Positions 52,301-64,000 of a stretch of DNA of 64,000 nucleotides are shown here, piece by piece. The position numbers were made by a program, and so were the translations under genes. Under the pieces are notes generated by a model that saw only the letters and a list, made by a program, of their open reading frames with translations, did no database searches and had not been told where the DNA came from. Origin of the DNA: Nansenia antarctica (taxonomy: Eukaryota > Chordata > Actinopteri > Argentiniformes > Microstomatidae); contig CAXDII010000050.1 in assembly GCA_963989245.1 (NCBI GenBank), forward strand, positions 1 through 64,000, given 5' to 3'. Every line of letters begins with the position of its first letter. The stretch's first letter is position 1.

Positions 52301-54225
52301 ACGAAACGTTGATCACTTTTGAGCAAAAGGCTGCACACACGCAATTCAAGTTGCTCTGATTGTCATTTAGAGTTACATTATAGGATTATTCAACAACAAG
52401 TCAAAATGTGCTCGTGAAAGGCAGAAAACAACACTTTGATAGTTTGATATAACTTGAGAACGAATGCAAAAAACAGTCCACTCTAAGAACAGGCCGCTTG
52501 GACACTTTCAGAACAGCTCTGTTAATGACTGAAAACAGCTCTCGAAGAGATTGTCAAAAGAGACTCCGAAAACGAAACGTTGATCACTTTTGAGCAAAAG
52601 GCTGCACACACGCAATTCAAGTTGCTCTGATTGTCATTTAGAGTTACATTATAGGATTATTCAACAACAAGTCAAAATGTGCTCGTGAAAGGCAGAAAAC
52701 AACACTTTGATAGTTTGATATAACTTGAGAACGAATGCAAAAAACAGTCCACTCTAAGAACAGGCCGCTTGGACACTTTCAGAACAGCTCTGTTAATGAC
52801 TGAAAACAGCTCTCGAAGAGATTGTCAAAAGAGACTCCGAAAACGAAACGTTGATCACTTTTGAGCAAAAGGCTGCACACACGCAATTCAAGTTGCTCTG
52901 ATTGTCATTTAGAGTTACATTATAGGATTATTCAACAACAAGTCAAAATGTGCTCGTGAAAGGCAGAAAACAACACTTTGATAGTTTGATATAACTTGAG
53001 AACGAATGCAAAAAACAGTCCACTCTAAGAACAGGCCGCTTGGACACTTTCAGAACAGCTCTGTTAATGACTGAAAACAGCTCTCGAAGAGATTGTCAAA
53101 AGAGACTCCGAAAACGAAACGTTGATCACTTTTGAGCAAAAGGCTGCACACACGCAATTCAAGTTGCTCTGATTGTCATTTAGAGTTACATTATAGGATT
53201 ATTCAACAACAAGTCAAAATGTGCTCGTGAAAGGCAGAAAACAACACTTTGATAGTTTGATATAACTTGAGAACGAATGCAAAAAACAGTCCACTCTCAG
53301 AACAGGCCGCTTGGACACTTTCAGAACAGCTCTGTTAATGACTGAAAACAGCTCTCGAAGAGATTGTCAAAAGAGACTCCGAAAACGAAACGTTGATCAC
53401 TTTTGAGCAAAAGGCTGCACACACGCAATTCAAGTTGCTCTGATTGTCATTTAGAGTTACATTATAGGATTATTCAACAACAAGTAAAAATGTGCTCGTG
53501 AAAGGCAGAAAACAACACTTTGATAGTTTGATATAACTTGAGAACGAATGCAAAAAACAGTCCACTCTAAGAACAGGCCGCTTGGACACTTTCAGAACAG
53601 CTCTGTTAATGACTGAAAACAGCTCTCGAAGAGATTGTCAAAAGAGACTCCGAAAACGAAACGTTGATCACTTTTGAGCAAAAGGCTGCACACACGCAAT
53701 TCAAGTTGCTCTGATTGTCATTTAGAGTTACATTATAGGATTATTCAACAACAAGTCAAAATGTGCTCGTGAAAGGCAGAAAACAACACTTTGATAGTTT
53801 GATATAACTTGAGAACGAATGCAAAAAACAGTCCACTCTAAGAACAGGCCGCTTGGACACTTTCAGAACAGCTCTGTTAATGACTGAAAACAGCTCTCGA
53901 AGAGATTGTCAAAAGAGACTCCGAAAACGAAACGTTGATCACTTTTGAGCAAAAGGCTGCACACACGCAATTCAAGTTGCTCTGATTGTCATTTAGAGTT
54001 ACATTATAGGATTATTCAACAACAAGTCAAAATGTGCTCGTGAAAGGCAGAAAACAACACTTTGATAGTTTGATATAACTTGAGAACGAATGCAAAAAAC
54101 AGTCCACTCTAAGAACAGGCCGCTTGGACACTTTCAGAACAGCTCTGTTAATGACTGAAAACAGCTCTCGAAGAGATTGTCAAAAGAGACTCCGAAAACG
54201 AAACGTTGATCACTTTTGAGCAAAA
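47993..54225 (+). repeat. B-free run of 23 class A units
   Basis: Length is exactly 23 x 271 bp. Most units from 49348 onward are the plain majority type (GTTACATT, CTAAG, CCGCTTGG, CTCCG, GATCAC). Only rare markers occur, such as AAGTAAAAATG at 51316 and 53484 (8 x 271 bp apart) and CTCAG at about 51669 and 53295. This is the most uniform part of the window. No gene or other element is present. Confidence 0.92.
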
Positions 54226-54474
54226 GGCTGCACACACGCAATTCAAGTTGCTCTGATTGTCATTTAGAGTTACATTATAGGAACATTCAGCAACAAGTCA
54301 AAATGTGCTCCAGAAAAGCAGAAAACAACAATGCAACGAATGCAAAAACAGTCCACTCTCAGAACAGGCCGCTTGGACACTTTCAGAACAGCTCTGTTAA
54401 TGACTGAAAACAGCTCTCGAAGAGATTGTCAAAAGAGACTCTGAAAACGAAACGTTGATTACTTTTGAGCAAAA
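54226..54474 (+). repeat. Shortened class B monomer (249 bp)
   Basis: A B unit with GAACATTCAG instead of GAGCATTCAG, and with CAACAATGCAACGAATGC where B units have CAACACTGATAGAACTTGAGAACGAATGC, a net loss of 11 bp. The loss removes stop codons and gives a 63-codon chance frame (54216-54407). The following unit has GTAACATT and seven A, as in the 10.8-15.4 kb blocks, so this unit descends from that B family rather than from the AACTTTG type. Confidence 0.93.
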
Positions 54475-57185
54475 GGCTGCACACACGCAATTCAAGTTGC
54501 TCTGATTGTCATTTAGAGTAACATTATAGGATTATTCAACAACAAGTCAAAATGTGCTCGTGAAAGGCAGAAAACAACACTTTGATAGTTTGATATAACT
54601 TGAGAACGAATGCAAAAAAACAGTCCACTCTAAGAACAGGCCGCTTGGACACTTTCAGAACAGCTCTGTTAATGACTGAAAACAGCTCTCGAAGAGATTG
54701 TCAAAAGAGACTCCGAAAACGAAACGTTGATCACTTTTGAGCAAAAGGCTGCACACACGCAATTCAAGTTGCTCTGATTGTCATTTAGAGTTACATTATA
54801 GGATTATTCAACAACAAGTCAAAATGTGCTCGTGAAAGGCAGAAAACAACACTTTGATAGTTTGATATAACTTGAGAACGAATGCAAAAAACAGTCCACT
54901 CTAAGAACAGGCCGCTTGGACACTTTCAGAACAGCTCTGTTAATGACTGAAAACAGCTCTCGAAGAGATTGTCAAAAGAGACTCCGAAAACGAAACGTTG
55001 ATCACTTTTGAGCAAAAGGCTACACACACGCAATTCAAGTTGCTCTGATTGTCATTTAGAGTTACATTATAGGATTATTCAACAACAAGTCAAAATGTGC
55101 TCGTGAAAGGCAGAAAACAACACTTTGATAGTTTGATATAACTTGAGAACGAATGCAAAAAACAGTCCACTCTAAGAACAGGCCGCTTGGACACTTTCAG
55201 AACAGCTCTGTTAATGACTGAAAACAGCTCTCGAAGAGATTGTCAAAAGAGACTCCGAAAACGAAACGTTGATCACTTTTGAGCAAAAGGCTGCACACAC
55301 GCAATTCAAGTTGCTCTGATTGTCATTTAGAGTTACATTATAGGATTATTCAACAACAAGTCAAAATGTGCTCGTGAAAGGCAGAAAACAACACTTTGAT
55401 AGTTTGATATAACTTGAGAACGAATGCAAAAAACAGTCCACTCTAAGAACAGGCCGCTTGGACACTTTCAGAACAGCTCTGTTAATGACTGAAAACAGCT
55501 CTCGAAGAGATTGTCAAAAGAGACTCCGAAAACGAAACGTTGATCACTTTTGAGCAAAAGGCTGCACACACGCAATTCAAGTTGCTCTGATTGTCATTTA
55601 GAGTTACATTATAGGATTATTCAACAACAAGTCAAAATGTGCTCGTGAAAGGCAGAAAACAACACTTTGATAGTTTGATATAACTTGAGAACGAATGCAA
55701 AAAACAGTCCACTCTAAGAACAGGCCGCTTGGACACTTTCAGAACAGCTCTGTTAATGACTGAAAACAGCTCTCGAAGAGATTGTCAAAAGAGACTCCGA
55801 AAACGAAACGTTGATCACTTTTGAGCAAAAGGCTGCACACACGCAATTCAAGTTGCTCTGATTGTCATTTAGAGTTACATTATAGGATTATTCAACAACA
55901 AGTCAAAATGTGCTCGTGAAAGGCAGAAAACAACACTTTGATAGTTTGATATAACTTGAGAACGAATGCAAAAAACAGTCCACTCTAAGAACAGGCCGCT
56001 TGGACACTTTCAGAACAGCTCTGTTAATGACTGAAAACAGCTCTCGAAGAGATTGTCAAAAGAGACTCCGAAAACGAAACGTTGATCACTTTTGAGCAAA
56101 AGGCTGCACACACGCAATTCAAGTTGCTCTGATTGTCATTTAGAGTTACATTATAGGATTATTCAACAACAAGTCAAAATGTGCTCGTGAAAGGCAGAAA
56201 ACAACACTTTGATAGTTTGATATAACTTGAGAACGAATGCAAAAAACAGTCCACTCTAAGAACAGGCCGCTTGGACACTTTCAGAACAGCTCTGTTAATG
56301 ACTGAAAACAGCTCTCGAAGAGATTGTCAAAAGAGACTCCGAAAACGAAACGTTGATCACTTTTGAGCAAAAGGCTGCACACACGCAATTCAAGTTGCTC
56401 TGATTGTCATTTAGAGTTACATTATAGGATTATTCAACAACAAGTCAAAATGTGCTCGTGAAAGGCAGAAAACAACACTTTGATAGTTTGATATAACTTG
56501 AGAACGAATGCAAAAAACAGTCCACTCTAAGAACAGGCCGCTTGGACACTTTCAGAACAGCTCTGTTAATGACTGAAAACAGCTCTCGAAGAGATTGTCA
56601 AAAGAGACTCCGAAAACGAAACGTTGATCACTTTTGAGCAAAAGGCTGCACACACGCAATTCAAGTTGCTCTGATTGTCATTTAGAGTTACATTATAGGA
56701 TTATTCAACAACAAGTCAAAATGTGCTCGTGAAAGGCAGAAAACAACACTTTGATAGTTTGATATAACTTGAGAACGAATGCAAAAAACAGTCCACTCTA
56801 AGAACAGGCCGCTTGGACACTTTCAGAACAGCTCTGTTAATGACTGAAAACAGCTCTCGAAGAGATTGTCAAAAGAGACTCCGAAAACGAAACGTTGATC
56901 ACTTTTGAGCAAAAGGCTGCACACACGCAATTCAAGTTGCTCTGATTGTCATTTAGAGTTACATTATAGGATTATTCAACAACAAGTCAAAATGTGCTCG
57001 TGAAAGGCAGAAAACAACACTTTGATAGTTTGATATAACTTGAGAACGAATGCAAAAAACAGTCCACTCTAAGAACAGGCCGCTTGGACACTTTCAGAAC
57101 AGCTCTGTTAATGACTGAAAACAGCTCTCGAAGAGATTGTCAAAAGAGACTCCGAAAACGAAACGTTGATCACTTTTGAGCAAAA

Positions 57186-57445
57186 GGCTGCACACACGCA
57201 ATTCAAGTTGCTCTGATTGTCATTTAGAGTTACATTATAGGAGCATTCAGCAACAAGTCAAAATGTGCTCCAGAAAAGCAGAAAACAACACTGATAGAAC
57301 TTGAGAACGAATGCAAAAACAGTCCACTCTCAGAACAGGCCGCTTGGACACTTTCAGAACAGCTCTGTTAATGACTGAAAACAGCTCTCGAAGAGATTGT
57401 CAAAAGAGACTCTGAAAACGAAACGTTGATTACTTTTGAGCAAAA
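57186..57445 (+). repeat. Class B monomer (260 bp)
   Basis: Standard B unit with AACGTTGATTAC, not the AACTTTG type. Followed by a GTTACATT/CTCAG unit. A GGCTACACAC unit (about 58261) lies downstream, as another does (about 55020) after the B unit at 54226. The two markers are 3,241 bp apart. Confidence 0.93.
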
Positions 57446-60400
57446 GGCTGCACACACGCAATTCAAGTTGCTCTGATTGTCATTTAGAGTTACATTATAG
57501 GATTATTCAACAACAAGTCAAAATGTGCTCGTGAAAGGCAGAAAACAACACTTTGATAGTTTGATATAACTTGAGAACGAATGCAAAAAACAGTCCACTC
57601 TCAGAACAGGCCGCTTGGACACTTTCAGAACAGCTCTGTTAATGACTGAAAACAGCTCTCGAAGAGATTGTCAAAAGAGACTCCGAAAACGAAACGTTGA
57701 TCACTTTTGAGCAAAAGGCTGCACACACGCAATTCAAGTTGCTCTGATTGTCATTTAGAGTTACATTATAGGATTATTCAACAACAAGTCAAAATGTGCT
57801 CGTGAAAGGCAGAAAACAACACTTTGATAGTTTGATATAACTTGAGAACGAATGCAAAAAACAGTCCACTCTAAGAACAGGCCGCTTGGACACTTTCAGA
57901 ACAGCTCTGTTAATGACTGAAAACAGCTCTCGAAGAGATTGTCAAAAGAGACTCCGAAAACGAAACGTTGATCACTTTTGAGCAAAAGGCTGCACACACG
58001 CAATTCAAGTTGCTCTGATTGTCATTTAGAGTTACATTATAGGATTATTCAACAACAAGTCAAAATGTGCTCGTGAAAGGCAGAAAACAACACTTTGATA
58101 GTTTGATATAACTTGAGAACGAATGCAAAAAACAGTCCACTCTAAGAACAGGCCGCTTGGACACTTTCAGAACAGCTCTGTTAATGACTGAAAACAGCTC
58201 TCGAAGAGATTGTCAAAAGAGACTCCGAAAACGAAACGTTGATCACTTTTGAGCAAAAGGCTACACACACGCAATTCAAGTTGCTCTGATTGTCATTTAG
58301 AGTTACATTATAGGATTATTCAACAACAAGTCAAAATGTGCTCGTGAAAGGCAGAAAACAACACTTTGATAGTTTGATATAACTTGAGAACGAATGCAAA
58401 AAACAGTCCACTCTAAGAACAGGCCGCTTGGACACTTTCAGAACAGCTCTGTTAATGACTGAAAACAGCTCTCGAAGAGATTGTCAAAAGAGACTCCGAA
58501 AACGAAACGTTGATCACTTTTGAGCAAAAGGCTGCACACACGCAATTCAAGTTGCTCTGATTGTCATTTAGAGTTACATTATAGGATTATTCAACAACAA
58601 GTCAAAATGTGCTCGTGAAAGGCAGAAAACAACACTTTGATAGTTTGATATAACTTGAGAACGAATGCAAAAAACAGTCCACTCTAAGAACAGGCCCCTT
58701 GGACACTTTCAGAACAGCTCTGTTAATGACTGAAAACAGCTCTCGAAGAGATTGTCAAAAGAGACTCCGAAAACGAAACGTTGATCACTTTTGAGCAAAA
58801 GGCTGCACACACGCAATTCAAGTTGCTCTGATTGTCATTTAGAGTTACATTATAGGATTATTCAACAACAAGTCAAAATGTGCTCGTGAAAGGCAGAAAA
58901 CAACACTTTGATAGTTTGATATAACTTGAGAACGAATGCAAAAAACAGTCCACTCTAAGAACAGGCCGCTTGGACACTTTCAGAACAGCTCTGTTAATGA
59001 CTGAAAACAGCTCTCGAAGAGATTGTCAAAAGAGACTCCGAAAACGAAACGTTGATCACTTTTGAGCAAAAGGCTGCACACACGCAATTCAAGTTGCTCT
59101 GATTGTCATTTAGAGTTACATTATAGGATTATTCAACAACAAGTCAAAATGTGCTCGTGAAAGGCAGAAAACAACACTTTGATAGTTTGATGTAACTTGA
59201 GAACGAATGCAAAAAACAGTCCACTCTAAGAACAGGCCGCTTGGACACTTTCAGAACAGCTCTGTTAATGACTGAAAACAGCTCTCGAAGAGATTGTCAA
59301 AAGAGACTCCGAAAACGAAACGTTGATCACTTTTGAGCAAAAGGCTGCACACACGCAATTCAAGTTGCTCTGATTGTCATTTAGAGTTACATTATAGGAT
59401 TATTCAACAACAAGTCAAAATGTGCTCGTGAAAGGCAGAAAACAACACTTTGATAGTTTGATATAACTTGAGAACGAATGCAAAAAACAGTCCACTCTAA
59501 GAACAGGCCGCTTGGACACTTTCAGAACAGCTCTGTTAATGACTGAAAACAGCTCTCGAAGAGATTGTCAAAAGAGACTCCGAAAACGAAACGTTGATCA
59601 CTTTTGAGCAAAAGGCTGCACACACGCAATTCAAGTTGCTCTGATTGTCGTTTAGAGTTACATTATAGGATTATTCAACAAGTCAAAATGTGCTCGTGAA
59701 AGGCAGAAAACAACACTTTGATAGTTTGATATAACTTGAGAACGAATGCAAAAAACAGTCCACTCTAAGAACAGGCCGCTTGGACACTTTCAGAACAGCT
59801 CTGTTAATGACTGAAAACAGCTCTCGAAGAGATTGTCAAAAGAGACTCCGAAAACGAAACGTTGATCACTTTTGAGCAAAAGGCTGCACACACGCAATTC
59901 AAGTTGCTCTGATTGTCATTTAGAGTTACATTATAGGATTATTCAACAACAAGTCAAAATGTGCTCGTGAAAGGCAGAAAACAACACTTTGATAGTTTGA
60001 TATAACTTGAGAACGAATGCAAAAAACAGTCCACTCTAAGAACAGGCCGCTTGGACACTTTCAGAACAGCTCTGTTAATGACTGAAAACAGCTCTCGAAG
60101 AGATTGTCAAAAGAGACTCAGAAAACGAAACGTTGATCACTTTTGAGCAAAAGGCTGCACACACGCAATTCAAGTTGCTCTGATTGTCATTTAGAGTTAC
60201 ATTATAGGATTATTCAACAACAAGTCAAAATGTGCTCGTGAAAGGCAGAAAACAACACTTTGATAGTTTGATATAACTTGAGAACGAATGCAAAAAACAG
60301 TCCACTCTAAGAACAGGCCGCTTGGACACTTTCAGAACAGCTCTGTTAATGACTGAAAACAGCTCTCGAAGAGATTGTCAAAAGAGACTCCGAAAACGAA

Positions 60401-62862
60401 ACGTTGATCACTTTTGAGCAAAAGGCTGCACACACGCAATTCAAGTTGCTCTGATTGTCATTTAGAGTTACATTATAGGATTATTCAACAACAAGTAAAA
60501 ATGTGCTCGTGAAAGGCAGAAAACAACACTTTGATAGTTTGATATAACTTGAGAACGAATGCAAAAAACAGTCCACTCTAAGAACAGGCCGCTTGGACAC
60601 TTTCAGAACAGCTCTGTTAATGACTGAAAACAGCTCTCGAAGAGATTGTCAAAAGAGACTCCGAAAACGAAACGTTGATCACTTTTGAGCAAAAGGCTGC
60701 ACACACGCAATTCAAGTTGCTCTGATTGTCATTTAGAGTTACATTATAGGATTATTCAACAACAAGTCAAAATGTGCTCGTGAAAGGCAGAAAACAACAC
60801 TTTGATAGTTTGATATAACTTGAGAACGAATGCAAAAAACAGTCCACTCTCAGAACAGGCCGCTTGGACACTTTCAGAACAGCTCTGTTAATGACTGAAA
60901 ACAGCTCTCGAAGAGATTGTCAAAAGAGACTCCGAAAACGAAACGTTGATCACTTTTGAGCAAAAGGCTGCACACACGCAATTCAAGTTGCTCTGATTGT
61001 CATTTAGAGTTACATTATAGGATTATTCAACAACAAGTCAAAATGTGCTCGTGAAAGGCAGAAAACAACACTTTGATAGTTTGATATAACTTGAGAACGA
61101 ATGCAAAAAACAGTCCACTCTAAGAACAGGCCGCTTGGACACTTTCAGAACAGCTCTGTTAATGACTGAAAACAGCTCTCGAAGAGATTGTCAAAAGAGA
61201 CTCCGAAAACGAAACGTTGATCACTTTTGAGCAAAAGGCTGCACACACGCAATTCAAGTTGCTCTGATTGTCATTTAGAGTTACATTATAGGATTATTCA
61301 ACAACAAGTCAAAATGTGCTCGTGAAAGGCAGAAAACAACACTTTGATAGTTTGATATAACTTGAGAACGAATGCAAAAAACAGTCCACTCTAAGAACAG
61401 GCCGCTTGGACACTTTCAGAACAGCTCTGTTAATGACTGAAAACAGCTCTCGAAGAGATTGTCAAAAGAGACTCTGAAAACGAAACGTTGATTACTTTTG
61501 AGCAAAAGGCTGCACACACGCAATTCACGTTGCTCTGATTGTCATTTAGAGTAACATTATAGGATTATTCAACAACAAGTCAAAATGTGCTCGTGAAAGG
61601 CAGAAAACAACACTTTGATAGTTTGATATAACTTGAGAACGAATGCAAAAAACAGTCCACTCTAAGAACAGGCCGTTTGGACACTTTCAGAACAGCTCTG
61701 TTAATGACTGAAAACAGCTCTCGAAGAGATTGTCAAAAGAGACTCCGAAAACGAAACGTTGATCACTTTTGAGCAAAAGGCTGCACACACGCAATTCAAG
61801 TTGCTCTGATTGTCATTTAGAGTTACATTATAGGATTATTCAACAACAAGTCAAAATGTGCTCGTGAAAGGCAGAAAACAACACTTTGATAGTTTGATAT
61901 AACTTGAGAACGAATGCAAAAAACAGTCCACTCTAAGAACAGGCCGCTTGGACACTTTCAGAACAGCTCTGTTAATGACTGAAAACAGCTCTCGAAGAGA
62001 TTGTCAAAAGAGACTCCGAAAACGAAACGTTGATCACTTTTGAGCAAAAGGCTGCACACACGCAATTCAAGTTGCTCTGATTGTCATTTAGAGTTACATT
62101 ATAGGATTATTCAACAACAAGTCAAAATGTGCTCGTGAAAGGCAGAAAACAACACTTTGATAGTTTGATATAACTTGAGAACGAATGCAAAAAACAGTCC
62201 ACTCTAAGAACAGGCCGCTTGGACACTTTCAGAACAGCTCTGTTAATGACTGAAAACAGCTCTCGAAGAGATTGTCAAAAGAGACTCCGAAAACGAAACG
62301 TTGATCACTTTTGAGCAAAAGGCTGCACACACGCAATTCAAGTTGCTCTGATTGTCATTTAGAGTTACATTATAGGATTATTCAACAACAAGTCAAAATG
62401 TGCTCGTGAAAGGCAGAAAACAACACTTTGATAGTTTGATATAACTTGAGAACGAATGCAAAAAACAGTCCACTCTAAGAACAGGCCGCTTGGACACTTT
62501 CAGAACAGCTCTGTTAATGACTGAAAACAGCTCTCGAAGAGATTGTCAAAAGAGACTCCGAAAACGAAACGTTGATCACTTTTGAGCAAAAGGCTGCACA
62601 CACGCAATTCAAGTTGCTCTGATTGTCATTTAGAGTTACATTATAGGATTATTCAACAACAAGTCAAAATGTGCTCGTGAAAGGCAGAAAACAACACTTT
62701 GATAGTTTGATATAACTTGAGAACGAATGCAAAAAACAGTCCACTCTAAGAACAGGCCGCTTGGACACTTTCAGAACAGCTCTGTTAATGACTGAAAACA
62801 GCTCTCGAAGAGATTGTCAAAAGAGACTCCGAAAACGAAACGTTGATCACTTTTGAGCAAAA
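57446..62862 (+). repeat. B-free run of 20 class A units
   Basis: Twenty units, one of them 3 bp short (59614-59881). Markers include CAGGCCCCTTGG (about 58692), GATGTAACTT (about 59190), GACTCAGAAAACG (about 60118), AAGTAAAAATG (60495), and a CACGTTGC/CCGTTTGG unit at 61508 that is not preceded by a B unit at the usual distance. No gene or other element is present. Confidence 0.92.
59614..59881 (+). repeat. Class A monomer with 3 bp deletion (268 bp)
   Basis: Same CAA loss as at 33461. It also has a private GATTGTCGTTTAG (normally GTCATTTAG). Confidence 0.93.
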
Positions 62863-63122
62863 GGCTGCACACACGCAATTCAAGTTGCTCTGATTGTCAT
62901 TTAGAGTTACATTATAGGAGCATTCAGCAACAAGTCAAAATGTGCTCCAGAAAAGCAGAAAACAACACTGATAGAACTTGAGAACGAATGCAAAAACAGT
63001 CCACTCTCAGAACAGGCCGCTTGGACACTTTCAGAACAGCTCTGTTAATGACTGAAAACAGCTCTCGAAGAGATTGTCAAAAGAGACTCCGAAAACGAAA
63101 CGTTGATCACTTTTGAGCAAAA
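62863..63122 (+). repeat. Class B/A recombinant monomer (260 bp)
   Basis: Same structure as the unit at 37230: B alleles to CTCAG, then class A CTCCG and GATCAC. The following B unit is 531 bp away, whereas the one after 37230 is 802 bp away, so the two regions differ by one A unit. Confidence 0.9.
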
Positions 63123-63393
63123 GGCTGCACACACGCAATTCAAGTTGCTCTGATTGTCATTTAGAGTTACATTATAGGATTATTCAACAACAAGTCAAAA
63201 TGTGCTCGTGAAAGGCAGAAAACAACACTTTGATAGTTTGATATAACTTGAGAACGAATGCAAAAAACAGTCCACTCTAAGAACAGGCCGCTTGGACACT
63301 TTCAGAACAGCTCTGTTAATGACTGAAAACAGCTCTCGAAGAGATTGTCAAAAGAGACTCCGAAAACGAAACGTTGATCACTTTTGAGCAAAA

Positions 63394-63653
63394 GGCTGCA
63401 CACACGCAATTCAAGTTGCTCTGATTGTCATTTAGAGTTACATTATAGGAGCATTCAGCAACAAGTCAAAATGTGCTCCAGAAAAGCAGAAAACAACACT
63501 GATAGAACTTGAGAACGAATGCAAAAACAGTCCACTCTCAGAACAGGCCGCTTGGACACTTTCAGAACAGCTCTGTTAATGACTGAAAACAGCTCTCGAA
63601 GAGATTGTCAAAAGAGACTCTGAAAACGAAACTTTGATTACTTTTGAGCAAAA
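63394..63653 (+). repeat. Class B monomer (260 bp), AACTTTG subtype
   Basis: Last B unit in the window. It is followed by a GTAACATT/CTCAG unit and a plain A unit cut by the window edge, the order that begins each 1,615 bp block. Confidence 0.93.
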
Positions 63654-64000
63654 GGCTGCACACACGCAATTCAAGTTGCTCTGATTGTCATTTAGAGTAA
63701 CATTATAGGATTATTCAACAACAAGTCAAAATGTGCTCGTGAAAGGCAGAAAACAACACTTTGATAGTTTGATATAACTTGAGAACGAATGCAAAAAACA
63801 GTCCACTCTCAGAACAGGCCGCTTGGACACTTTCAGAACAGCTCTGTTAATGACTGAAAACAGCTCTCGAAGAGATTGTCAAAAGAGACTCCGAAAACGA
63901 AACGTTGATCACTTTTGAGCAAAAGGCTGCACACACGCAATTCAAGTTGCTCTGATTGTCATTTAGAGTTACATTATAGGATTATTCAACAACAAGTCAA

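Larger units (their letters stand above)
1..64000 (+). repeat. Satellite DNA array, 271 bp monomer, about 237 copies
   Basis: Every part of the window is a head-to-tail copy of one monomer. The marker GGCTGCACACACG recurs at 4, 275, 546, 817 and onward, a spacing of 271 bp. All copies are on the same strand. The class A consensus has about 100 A, 66 T, 53 C and 52 G, so it is A-rich on the + strand with about 39% GC. Most copies differ from the consensus at only a few sites, which is the expected result of concerted evolution. No interruption, inversion, transposon or unique sequence is seen, and no stretch holds a believable gene. Long arrays of this kind are known from eukaryotic centromeres and heterochromatin; that location is inferred. 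Unit positions in other entries count from the first G of GGCTGC. Confidence 0.99.

Noticed and set aside
54216..54407. 63-codon open frame on the + strand
   Set aside because: Created by the private 11 bp loss in one B-type satellite unit; not conserved in any other copy.
1..64000. CRISPR array
   Set aside because: Repeats are 271 bp and contiguous with no unique spacers and no cas genes; the divergence is between whole monomers.
1..64000. Tandem ribosomal or tRNA gene cluster, or a SINE-derived repeat
   Set aside because: No rRNA-like segment, no tRNA-type A and B box pair, and no poly-A tail or target duplications; the unit is too short for rDNA.
1..64000. A tandem-repeat protein gene (one long repetitive coding region)
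   Set aside because: The 271 and 260 bp unit lengths are not multiples of three and all frames contain stops in every A unit, so no frame continues through the array.
1..64000. Telomeric or transposon sequence within the array
   Set aside because: No short G-rich telomere-type repeats, long terminal repeats, terminal inverted repeats or transposase-like frames were seen.

Overview
The whole 64 kb window is one uninterrupted tandem array of a satellite DNA. The basic unit is 271 bp, about 39% GC, always in the same orientation, and repeats about 237 times. I see no unique flanking sequence, no transposon, no RNA gene and no convincing protein-coding gene on either strand. This points to a eukaryotic chromosome, most likely centromeric, pericentromeric or other heterochromatic DNA. 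The sequence alone does not name the species. Both array ends lie outside the window, so 64 kb is a minimum length.

Two monomer classes are interspersed. Class A (271 bp) is the bulk. Class B (260 bp; 21 copies of the full type plus one 249 bp derivative) differs between unit positions 56 and 146: it lacks a short TTTGATA duplication, has five rather than six A in the central A-run, and carries several substitutions. Other linked alleles (CTCCG/CTCTG, GATCAC/GATTAC, GTTACATT/GTAACATT, CTAAG/CTCAG, CCGCTTGG/CCGCGTGG/CCGTTTGG/CCACTTGG, AAGTTG/ACGTTG) let individual monomers be followed and reveal higher-order blocks.

Layout: 1-1100 very uniform A units; 1100-6000 irregular A units with many small indels and three A/B mosaics; 6000-8100 uniform A units; 8119-18354 A units with B units, including a 1,074 bp tetramer repeated three times in tandem (12163-15384); 18355-29972 B-free, marked by the CCGCGTGG, ACACGCC and GATAGTC alleles, with 2-mer and 10-mer periodicities and one unit with a 36 bp deletion; 29973-47992 dense B units with a recurring 1,615 bp six-unit block and a 1,084 bp tetramer; 47993-54225 23 A units without B; 54226-57445 two B units; 57446-62862 20 A units without B; 62863-63653 two B units; then A units to the end.

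The most intriguing signal is that the B unit, unlike A, has one reading frame of 47 and then 33 sense codons, separated only by adjacent TAA TGA stops and coiled-coil-like in composition. It is possible, but unproven, that the satellite grew out of a fragment of a coding sequence. No functional gene system was found, and none is claimed.
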